Made by a program: the position numbers and the translations under genes. The notes under the pieces were generated by a model, which saw nothing but the letters and a program-made list of their open reading frames with translations, made no database searches and was not told the origin of the DNA. A DNA stretch of 64,000 nt from Acidovorax sp. A1169 (GTDB taxonomy: Bacteria; Pseudomonadota; Gammaproteobacteria; Burkholderiales; Burkholderiaceae_C), in NCBI RefSeq assembly GCF_030704685.1, contig NZ_JAUZDX010000006.1, forward strand, positions 124,001 through 188,000, written 5' to 3'. Below are positions 1 to 5,496 of this stretch, one piece after another (position 1 is the first letter of the stretch; every line of letters starts with the position of its first letter).

Positions 1-345
1 CTCACAGGCCACGGCGCATACGTGTTCCCTGGCCAGCGCGACCACGGCCGGCCCATGTCGGATAACTCGGTGCGCAGCGCCCTGTATTCGCTGGGCTTCG
101 GTGATGAGCAGTCGTGGCATGGCTTCCGTGCCAGTGCCCGCACGATGCTGGTGGACCAGCTCGATTTGGACCCGCTGGCCATCGAGGCGAACTTGGCCCA
201 CGCGGTGAAGGACTCCAACGGCCGCAGCTACAACCGCACCCAGTACCTCACGAAGCGCTTTGACCAGGTGCAGCAGTGGGCGGACTACCTGGACAAGCTG
301 CGCAAGGGTGCAGACGTGTTGTCAATGCCGCAGCGCGCCGCCTGA
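1..345 (+). CDS. P4-type tyrosine integrase, C-terminal part (cut by window start)
   Basis: The reading frame is open from base 1, so the gene begins upstream of the window and only about 114 C-terminal residues are seen. They carry the end of a tyrosine recombinase catalytic domain: the H-x-x-R box as WHGFR, then an LAHAV segment, then the nucleophile tyrosine in SYNRTQY, and the WADYLDKL tail typical of P4/CP4-57 island integrases. Such enzymes insert genomic islands at tRNA 3' ends, and their gene usually sits just inside one island end, so the attachment site would be to the left of the window. A terminator follows at 372-391. The frame looks intact as far as it is visible. Confidence 0.85.
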   Translation, partial: LTGHGAYVFPGQRDHGRPMSDNSVRSALYSLGFGDEQSWHGFRASARTMLVDQLDLDPLAIEANLAHAVKDSNGRSYNRTQYLTKRFDQVQQWADYLDKLRKGADVLSMPQRAA

Positions 346-371
346 CGGGCGGCACCAGCACCAGACACAAC

Positions 372-391
372 GGGCCGCGAGGCCCTTTTTT
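372..391 (+). terminator. Intrinsic terminator after the integrase tail
   Basis: A GGGCC/GGCCC stem with a GCGA tetraloop is followed directly by six T residues, 27 bases after the integrase stop codon. The stem is short but GC-only. Confidence 0.6.
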
Positions 392-445
392 CATGGGCGC
401 GCGATGGTCGTGCAAATTTCCTTCACCACCATTCCCGGGAAAACC

Positions 446-550
446 GTGGGAACAGTGGGAACAGACACCATGAATCCAGCAGCCATGCGGATTACCGGCC
501 GGTAGCGAGTGGGAACAAAGTGGGAACAGACTGGGAACAGAGTGGGAACA
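446..550 (+). repeat. GTGGGAACA iteron cluster (left)
   Basis: Six copies of a decamer close to GTGGGAACAG start at 446, 455, 509, 520, 531 (CTGGGAACAG) and 542. The last four are spaced exactly 11 bp, about one helical turn, and the first two 9 bp. Phased direct repeats of this kind are typical of replication-initiator or integrase/excisionase binding arrays. The P4 alpha protein is recalled to bind a similar GGTGAACAG-type decamer, so an origin role is an inference. A matching cluster lies at 11278-11367. Confidence 0.7.
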
Positions 551-725
551 CTTTTACATAGTGAGAAAAACACTCACACAACACTGTTTTCTCCCTATTC
601 CCATCCCTTCGCGCCCTCGCTGCCGGCCCTTTGGCCCTTCTGTGCCACCGGCGCACCGACACGCACATTCGTGGAAATGAGCTCGTGAGGGCCTTCCCCT
701 GGAGCCACCTCACCGGCATGCGAGC

Positions 726-741
726 GTGCACACGTGTGCAC
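726..741. repeat. 16-bp palindrome, member 1 of 4
   Basis: GTGCACACGTGTGCAC is a perfect dyad. Close relatives occur at 3155, 5317 and 11067, all inside the island. Confidence 0.6.
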
Positions 742-947
742 TCGGTGACGGAGCTCCCAGCGGCGCCAGCGATGCACGGGGCCGACCTTGCGGCAGGCAC
801 CGTATCGATGTGGATAACTTTTGCCGCTAGCTTGCGCAAAAAATAGGCATCTGCGCATCGGCCGCAAACCTGCATGAATGCTGGGTTTCCCGTAAATGTG
901 CGAAAGTTGTTCACAGTGCACAGTAAATACGACGGGCGTTATGTTTA

Positions 948-981
948 ATAGTGTGCCGTATCTCTATATTTTGCACACTAT
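948..981. promoter_or_regulatory. Operator-like inverted repeat upstream of the first regulator
   Basis: ATAGTGTGC (948-956) and GCACACTAT (973-981) are perfect 9-bp arms separated by 16 bases. A TATATT-like -10 element lies between them. The regulator gene begins 46 bases downstream at 1027. Autoregulation by that HTH protein is an inference. Confidence 0.5.
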
Positions 982-1026
982 CGGGCGAGCGTGCCACAAT
1001 GCTCCACAACGCCAAAGGATGCATTC

Positions 1027-1323
1027 ATGACGCTTGATGAGTTTGACGCCGCGCTGGTCGCACTGGGTTGGAAGGTCAGTGAGTTCTGCAGGGCCACGGG
1101 CTTGCACCGCAACACCCCCAGCCGCTGGCGGAATGAGGGGGTAGAGATACCCGAGTGGGTGCCGCAGCACTTGGGCTTGTTGCTCGATCTGCGGCGCCTG
1201 CATGCGGCGTCTCTGGTACCTCCCAGTCCCAAGGCCGAGGGGTGGCTAGTTCAAGACCTGGCCCGCCTTCACGCTGCCTACCTGGTGCCATCACGCGGAG
1301 ATGGGGGCGATGATGGCCAGTGA
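1027..1323 (+). CDS. Small HTH-type regulator of the island
   Basis: 98-residue protein starting at the ATG in TTCATGACGC. An upstream ATG at 991 lies too near the operator and has no clear ribosome site. Residues about 1-45 form a Cro/CI-like helix-turn-helix (ALVALGWKVSEFCRATGLHR then SRWRNEG, a typical 'plasmid or phage repressor' arrangement). Residues 50-90 contain two leucine-rich LRRLHAASLVP / LARLHAAYLVP near-repeats, which suggests an internal duplication. It overlaps the next gene by 14 bases. An inverted repeat (948-981) just upstream could be its own operator. Function as a lysogeny or copy-control repressor is inferred from position. Confidence 0.6.
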   Translation: MTLDEFDAALVALGWKVSEFCRATGLHRNTPSRWRNEGVEIPEWVPQHLGLLLDLRRLHAASLVPPSPKAEGWLVQDLARLHAAYLVPSRGDGGDDGQ

Positions 1324-2323
1324 GCATATTCCCGCCCCCGCAGGCCCGGATGGGGCTGCTACCGCCCTTGCCACCACGAGAAAGCCCCGGCCGCGGCCGC
1401 CCGAGGTTGTGCCACCCGAAGGCTTCGAATGGCATGTGCAGTCCCCCTATGGCACGCTGAAAAAGGATGGTGGCGGGAAGCTGGTGCGGCTGGAGGATAT
1501 GCACGCCTGGTTGATGCGGCGTGACGGCATCCCTTCAGCCTCGGCAGTGGCAAGAGTGTTCGGCGTGTTCGCGGCCGATACAAATTCCAAGCTGGGGATG
1601 GAGAAGGGGGCTGCAGAGGTGCGAAAGCACCTCTACCTCCTCGATTTGTCGGGCTATGCGCAGCCCATCGCCGGGTTCACGGGCAAGTATTTTTTGGGTG
1701 AAGTCGAGGAGCTGATTCCCTATGTGCCCGACTCTCATTTCGAAAGGGGAACCAAGGAGCTGCTCTTTTACACGCTTGGGCTGATGGCCGGTGAGGTGTG
1801 GGCGCCGCACGCGTGCGAGATTGATTTAAATCACCGCCTGGACGGCTATTGCCCGCAGGGTGACTTTCCCTCTGTCGAAAAGAGCAAAGAGATATTGGGC
1901 CGCTTCGCTGTGCCCTTCATTGCCGCGCATGCGTTATGGGACTGGGGCACTGTTGCCGTGCCTGTAGTTACGGCGGCCGAAGCGGCGCCGGCCGTGGTGC
2001 CCGTTGCGGCCGAGGTCGAAGCCGCGCCAGCCGCTGCGCCTGCTGAGTTGGTAGAGGCCGACGTGGTAAGCCCTGAAACCCTGGTGCGTTACCGTGAGCA
2101 GTTCAAAACTCTGAAGCCACAGAAGCGGCCAAGGTGGACAGAGAAACAGCGGGAGTATCTGCCGGGAGCTGTGCAGCTCCACGGTGGTGCTACCGAGCTG
2201 GGGGAGAAGTTGGGCTTGTCTTACGAGCGCGTGCGAGCCCAGCTCAGCGAGGCTAAAGAGGAGGCTGTAGAACGTGCCAAGGCAACACCCTGGAATGCCG
2301 TACATCCGCGAAAGACCGCATAG
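1310..2323 (+). CDS. Hypothetical island protein with C-terminal HTH-like segment
   Basis: About 337 residues, not recognised. Three in-frame ATGs occur at 1301, 1310 and 1313. The purine-rich GGAGATGGGGGCG favours 1310 or 1313. The N-terminal 30 residues are low-complexity, followed by a compact region (about 40-210) with no known motif. Then comes an Ala/Val/Glu/Pro-rich linker (about 225-255) and a basic C-terminus with a helix-turn-helix-like stretch (GGATELGEKLGLSYERVRAQL splits into two helices). The linker plus terminal HTH suggest a two-domain DNA-binding protein. It overlaps the upstream regulator by 14 bases, so the two are probably co-translated. No close family is claimed. Confidence 0.55.
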   Translation: MMASEHIPAPAGPDGAATALATTRKPRPRPPEVVPPEGFEWHVQSPYGTLKKDGGGKLVRLEDMHAWLMRRDGIPSASAVARVFGVFAADTNSKLGMEKGAAEVRKHLYLLDLSGYAQPIAGFTGKYFLGEVEELIPYVPDSHFERGTKELLFYTLGLMAGEVWAPHACEIDLNHRLDGYCPQGDFPSVEKSKEILGRFAVPFIAAHALWDWGTVAVPVVTAAEAAPAVVPVAAEVEAAPAAAPAELVEADVVSPETLVRYREQFKTLKPQKRPRWTEKQREYLPGAVQLHGGATELGEKLGLSYERVRAQLSEAKEEAVERAKATPWNAVHPRKTA

Positions 2324-2431
2324 CTCCACGCCGCTTGTAGTGCCGACCAACTCCCGGGGCAGGGCTTGGTGTTTGCAGTACCTGCAACCTTCGCAGGCTG
2401 CGCATCGGGTGTCACCTGAAGGCGATAACGC

Positions 2432-2680
2432 ATGAGAAGGCGGCCATCGGTGGTAGTTGAAATTAGGCCGGCAGCGTTGGATGCAACGGGCGCAGCTGCG
2501 TTTGTCGCTCTCTCTGTGCCCACTATGCAGAGGCTAGTGCGCCAAGGCCAGTTCCCGATGCCCCGGCAGCTTTCGGCGAGGCGCGTGGTGTTCCTTGTGC
2601 GCGAGTTGGAGGCTTGGCTGGAAGCGCGGCCCGTTGCCATGCTTCCACCACCTCCAAACGTCGCTAGTAATGAGCACTGA
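2432..2680 (+). CDS. AlpA-like / MerR-type small DNA-binding protein
   Basis: 82 residues. The core is an AlpA/excisionase-type winged helix: a FVALSVPTMQRLVRQGQFP helix-turn-helix, then a QLSARRVVFLVRELEAWLEAR segment, the usual arrangement in which the protein recognises DNA and ends with a W-L-E helix. P4-family AlpA proteins activate the integrase gene or act as excisionase. This is the first of three such small regulators in the island (also 4500-4727 and, on the other strand, 9495-9743). The 108 bases before it hold no gene. No strong ribosome site is visible: the start ATG follows GGCGATAACGC. Confidence 0.65.
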   Translation: MRRRPSVVVEIRPAALDATGAAAFVALSVPTMQRLVRQGQFPMPRQLSARRVVFLVRELEAWLEARPVAMLPPPPNVASNEH

Positions 2681-2955
2681 TTGCACAATTCGAGTGCATA
2701 ATTACTCAACCCTTCACAGGGCCGGTGCGTAAGAACACCATTGGTTCAGAGGTTGCAGCCCCCACCTGAAAGCGGGGCTTTGTCACGCCTAAATTCCTGG
2801 TCGGTGCGCCTGCGCCGCCTCTCATGGTTTCGGGCGGGATGGGGCGAACGGCAACGCCGCCCGCACGGCTGAACCCGTGTTCTTAACATCCCGTCCACCT
2901 GCTGCGCGTAAGAACGCAAACGGTGGCTTCTCTGTCTCGTTCAGGAGCCAAGACC
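2681..2955 (+). other. Leader region before the small-gene train
   Basis: 275 bases without a confident gene. A reading frame is open from about 2789 through 2877 and onwards in frame +3, reading RPPAARKNANGGF around 2892-2930. That peptide reminds me of the 5' part of P4-like ash/icd-type loci, where the leader is translated before a re-start. This is a weak memory-based resemblance. The frame overlaps the genes at 2956 and 3195, the latter in phase. Confidence 0.3.
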
Positions 2956-3192
2956 ATGACTGCCACTACGTCGGCCGGCCGCAGCGCCGCGCCCAAATCG
3001 CCCACCTCGGGCACCCCCGACCCCATCCAGTTGTATGCCGATGCGCACAACGCATTGGCTATGGCACTGCATTACCTGCGCATGCCGCAGGCCAATGTGC
3101 TCGGCGCATCGCGCAAGGCAGTGCAGGCCCTGGCCGCGCTGCGCAGCCTGGCGAGTGCAGACGTGTGCACAAGCCGCGATGGGAGGGCTTGA
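2956..3192 (+). CDS. Small hypothetical protein, first of the small-gene train
   Basis: 78 residues from the ATG at 2956, which has AGGAG nine bases upstream. A further in-frame ATG at 2923 lacks a site. The N-terminus is Ser/Thr/Ala/Pro-rich (MTATTSAGRSAAPKSP). Residues 28-65 form an amphipathic helical stretch (YADAHNALAMALHYL, then ASRKAVQALAALRSL). The 3' end encodes GRA-stop with GGGAGGGCTTGA, which doubles as the ribosome site for the next gene two bases later. The end of the gene also contains the 16-bp palindrome (3155-3170). Not recognised; function unknown. Confidence 0.55.
   Translation: MTATTSAGRSAAPKSPTSGTPDPIQLYADAHNALAMALHYLRMPQANVLGASRKAVQALAALRSLASADVCTSRDGRA
3155..3170. repeat. 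16-bp palindrome, member 2 of 4
   Basis: GTGCAGACGTGTGCAC lies inside the end of the small gene at 2956-3192. The exact reverse complement occurs at 11067-11082. Confidence 0.6.
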
Positions 3193-3194
3193 CC

Positions 3195-3425
3195 ATGGCA
3201 CATCCCCACATGCCGGCCCCGGACACCATGGCCACCTTTGCGGCCTGGCTGGCAGCGCGCCAGCAACGCGCCCTGCAGGGCATGCAGGGCAGCACGGGCG
3301 AGGCCTTCGGCGTGCACTGCGATGCGTTCGCTGCACTGGCCGCCGTGCACCGCGTGGTGCAGCAGTTTGAAGGTGAGCAAGCGGGCCAGGTGACCCTGTG
3401 CGCGCCTATCGATGGGAGGGCCTGA
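3195..3425 (+). CDS. Small hypothetical protein, second of the train
   Basis: 76 residues, starting MAHPHMPAPDT. An AWLAARQQRALQGMQG helix and a HCDAFAALAAVHRVVQQFEGEQ helix make a predicted helical hairpin. The last codons (GRA-stop) again use GGGAGGGC followed by TGA, placing a ribosome site immediately before the next ATG. The start is preceded by GGGAGGGCTTGACC. This frame is an in-phase continuation of the open frame from 2877, so a longer product cannot be excluded, but the start at 3195 fits the repeated junction pattern. No family recognised. Confidence 0.5.
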   Translation: MAHPHMPAPDTMATFAAWLAARQQRALQGMQGSTGEAFGVHCDAFAALAAVHRVVQQFEGEQAGQVTLCAPIDGRA

Positions 3426-3428
3426 GCC

Positions 3429-3719
3429 ATGGCACAAATGCAATGGAGTCGGGGCCAGCTCGCTTGCGCCCTGTCGGAGATTTCACGTACCGCACGGGCC
3501 ATGGAGCGCATCGGCGGTATGCAGCAATCCGCACCACTCAATGGCGATCTTGAGGATGAAGACGCGCTTGCTTTTGCAAGCCGATGCCTTGCGCAGCGGA
3601 TTGGATGGCTTGCAGACATGGCCTCGCAATGCACTGCGCCAGGTGGTGAGTATGTGGACCTCCATTCGCCGCTGGAATGGACGATGCCGCCCGTTTTTGC
3701 GGCCCGTGGGAGGGCATGA
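3429..3719 (+). CDS. Small hypothetical protein, third of the train
   Basis: 96 residues (MAQMQWSRGQLACAL...). It reads as mostly helical with an acidic middle (NGDLEDEDALAF) and a hydrophobic LAQRIGWLADMA helix. Like its two upstream neighbours it ends in GRA-stop within GGGAGGGCATGAG, and the following ATG comes two bases later. The shared ends suggest these genes arose by duplication of a translational cassette even though the proteins' middles differ. Cytoplasmic; no signal or membrane segment; no known family recognised. Confidence 0.5.
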   Translation: MAQMQWSRGQLACALSEISRTARAMERIGGMQQSAPLNGDLEDEDALAFASRCLAQRIGWLADMASQCTAPGGEYVDLHSPLEWTMPPVFAARGRA

Positions 3720-3722
3720 GCC

Positions 3723-4052
3723 ATGGCAATCCCACCACCAAAGGAGTTGCTAGAACTGCGCGAATCAGTGGAGCTGATGGACGCCTTTTCTCAGGATGGC
3801 TTCACTGAAATTGCAACGCTGGCCAGGCTCGCCCTCAGGAGCTTGGAAGCACCGGCCGGGTATCTCCACCTCGATGACATTGGCCATGCTTTGCAGGCAA
3901 TCCATGCCGCTGCGGTGCAGGCTAGGGAGTCAATCCATGACGAAGCCGGGCGAGTGGATTGCGGACACGTGGACGAGGCCGCACAACGGCGCCTCTGTGC
4001 CTGGCAAACCGTTTACGAGAAGGGGGCCATCCATGCTTGCAAATCACACTGA
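3723..4052 (+). CDS. Small hypothetical protein, fourth of the train
   Basis: 109 residues beginning MAIPPPKELLEL. Predicted helices run through residues 7-60 (LRESVELMDAFSQDGF, EIATLARLALRSLEAPAG) and again at 50-72 (DDIGHALQAIHAAAVQAR). Clustered Cys/His residues occur in the C-terminal third (DCGHVDEAAQRRLCAW and the last HACKSH). These could bind metal, but the spacing matches no standard finger. The start follows the repeated GGGAGGGCATGAGCC junction. Its 3' end overlaps the next gene by 20 bases. Function unknown. Confidence 0.5.
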   Translation: MAIPPPKELLELRESVELMDAFSQDGFTEIATLARLALRSLEAPAGYLHLDDIGHALQAIHAAAVQARESIHDEAGRVDCGHVDEAAQRRLCAWQTVYEKGAIHACKSH

Positions 4053-4311
4053 GGATACGGGCGTGACGCTTTCCGAGAAGCGCGAGCGCATTTGCCTGGA
4101 GGTGGCGTGGGAGCTGGACGCACTGGCCAGGCTGCTGCCCGGCCTGGTGCCCAACATCGAAGAGGCGCACGGTGCGCACCACGCGGTGCGAGGAATCGCA
4201 GGACGCTTCCTGCGGCTTGCGGAAGCCCTGATGGGAGCTGTTCAGGCGCCGGCATACCTCGATGAGCACCTGGAGCAAATCATCAGCCTCAAGTCGCCAG
4301 GACAAGGCTAG
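4033..4311 (+). CDS. Small hypothetical protein, fifth of the train
   Basis: 92 residues starting MLANHTEDTG, with an AGAAGGGGG ribosome site ahead of the ATG. It is helical throughout (RERICLEVAWELDALARLLPGL, then HHAVRGIAGRFLRLAEALMG). The reading frame overlaps the preceding gene by 20 bases in another phase, a sign of compact phage-like packing. Its position between the small-gene train and the AlpA-like gene is the only clue to its role. A further 189 bases separate it from the next start. Not recognised. Confidence 0.5.
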   Translation: MLANHTEDTGVTLSEKRERICLEVAWELDALARLLPGLVPNIEEAHGAHHAVRGIAGRFLRLAEALMGAVQAPAYLDEHLEQIISLKSPGQG

Positions 4312-4499
4312 TGAGTCGCCTTGTACGCCGCCTTGCAATGCCTTGCGGTGGGGCGGACCTTCACGGCCTTCGCTCCCTTTGCCGGGCCTTGCACGGACGA
4401 ACACAAGGCGACACAAGGCGCTTGCATTTGAAGAATTGCCGTTCATACCAGCTTGATCCATGTCGGATGCGCTGGGACTCACCTGGAAGGTTCTCCGCA

Positions 4500-4727
4500 A
4501 TGCAAGTTGTTCACTCCACCAAACCCGTTGTTCCCCGTGATCGGTTGCTCCGACTACCCGAGTGTGAGGCCTTGACTGGCTGCAAAAAAAGCACCATCTA
4601 CAAGCTGATGAAAGAAGGCAAGTTCCCCCGGTGCGTGCGCATCACGGCACGCATGGCTGCGTGGCCGGAATCTGCGGTGCTGAACTGGGTGCAAGAGCGC
4701 ATTGCCGGAGTCGAGGTGAAGGCATGA
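4500..4727 (+). CDS. AlpA family regulator
   Basis: 75 residues (MQVVHSTKPVV...). A clear AlpA-type winged helix: LLRLPECEALTGCKKSTIYKL is the helix-turn-helix, followed by the MKEGKFPRCVRIT wing and WPESAVLNWVQERI. This is the standard P4/P2-satellite regulator size and motif order. The start has GGAAGG about 11 bases upstream. The stop overlaps the next start as ATGA. In P4-like elements such proteins activate integrase or excise the element; that role here is by family. The bases upstream (4312-4499) contain no better gene. Confidence 0.75.
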   Translation: MQVVHSTKPVVPRDRLLRLPECEALTGCKKSTIYKLMKEGKFPRCVRITARMAAWPESAVLNWVQERIAGVEVKA

Positions 4728-5026
4728 GCTCACGCAATCACCGATCGGCACACCGTACCCTGGATGCGGGGAACATGGCGCTCTGTGCCAGCGTGGAAGC
4801 TGCGATGCTGGTGCACGCGCGCAACGCGCCTGATTTTGGAACTGGCCGGATCCAGGAGGACGCCCACCTTCGAGCTGCATACATGCAAGCGGCTGCAGCT
4901 ATGCACGCTGCCGGCCTGCAAGCAATGGCGCAGGTCGAGGCCGCGCAGGTGTTGGCGGCTGCAATGGACAGGCGCACGGCAGCTGTAAAGCGACGGAATT
5001 GCACACGGGCGCTGTTGTTCCCATGA
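4724..5026 (+). CDS. Small hypothetical Ala/His-rich protein
   Basis: 100 residues starting MSSRNHRSAH, by the ATGA overlap with the AlpA-like gene. It is strongly alanine-rich and helical (LCASVEAAMLVHARNA, LRAAYMQAAAAMHAAGLQAMAQVEAAQVLAAAM), with a basic tail (DRRTAAVKRRN). Its own stop forms a second ATGA overlap with the next gene, so AlpA, this gene and the next two form one tightly coupled unit ending in the DUF927 gene. No recognised domain. Confidence 0.5.
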   Translation: MSSRNHRSAHRTLDAGNMALCASVEAAMLVHARNAPDFGTGRIQEDAHLRAAYMQAAAAMHAAGLQAMAQVEAAQVLAAAMDRRTAAVKRRNCTRALLFP

Positions 5027-5496
5027 CAGCGCCTATCGCCCCCGGTTCAATCCGTGCAGCCATGTCGCACATACCCGCCAGCCTGGCACGCGACGAGTGG
5101 GCGCGGGTGGGCATGAGCCGTCCTATGAACGAAGCGGATCACGCGGCCCACCTGCAGGCATGGTGCATCTTTCAACACGAAACCCTTTTTGGGCCGCTGG
5201 GGTTTGGCGAGCTGCTGCCGCACCAGTTGGCCGGCGTCGTGGAAAACGAGCGCATGGCCTTCTTCAAGGCGGACCACCTGGCAGAGCAGCGCCTCGATGA
5301 ACTGGCCGAGTTGCTTGTGCAGACGTATGCACCGGTTGCCCCCGAGGTCTGGCGCAAGCTGGATGAGGCTCGCGCTGCCCAGCAAGTGGCAACCACCCAC
5401 GGCGACAGCTGCCGCTACCTGCAGGCGGCGGAGCTGGCCTACCTGCGCCCCATCGTTTGGCGCAATGAAGAGTGGTTCAACCACCCTGGTACATGA
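5023..5496 (+). CDS. Chimeric small protein with a PriCT-like N-terminus
   Basis: 157 residues from the ATG at 5023 (overlapping the previous stop). Its first 31 residues (MTAPIAPGSIRAAMSHIPAS then LARDEWARVGM) closely match the first 31 of the next protein (MTTPITPDLIRAALAHIPAS then LPRDDWARVGM). After that the two diverge: this protein has a helical, acidic body (RLDELAELLVQTYAPVAPEVW) with no recognised domain. The shared opening is the start of the PriCT-2 primase-associated domain, so the gene looks like a fusion of a duplicated leader to another sequence. It ends in ATGA overlap with the DUF927 gene. It contains palindrome member 3 (5317-5332). Confidence 0.6.
   Translation: MTAPIAPGSIRAAMSHIPASLARDEWARVGMSRPMNEADHAAHLQAWCIFQHETLFGPLGFGELLPHQLAGVVENERMAFFKADHLAEQRLDELAELLVQTYAPVAPEVWRKLDEARAAQQVATTHGDSCRYLQAAELAYLRPIVWRNEEWFNHPGT
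5317..5332. repeat. 16-bp palindrome, member 3 of 4
   Basis: GTGCAGACGTATGCAC differs from the member at 3155 by one base. It is inside a coding region. Confidence 0.55.

Larger units (their letters stand above)
346..1026. other. Non-coding control region of the island
   Basis: No convincing gene is seen in about 680 bases. The region holds the integrase terminator, the iteron cluster, a 16-bp palindrome (726-741), the 14-mer CCCGTAAATGTGCG (889-902, repeated in the same orientation at 11241-11254) and an operator-like inverted repeat (948-981) ahead of the first regulator gene. AT content is higher than in the neighbouring genes. Confidence 0.6.
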
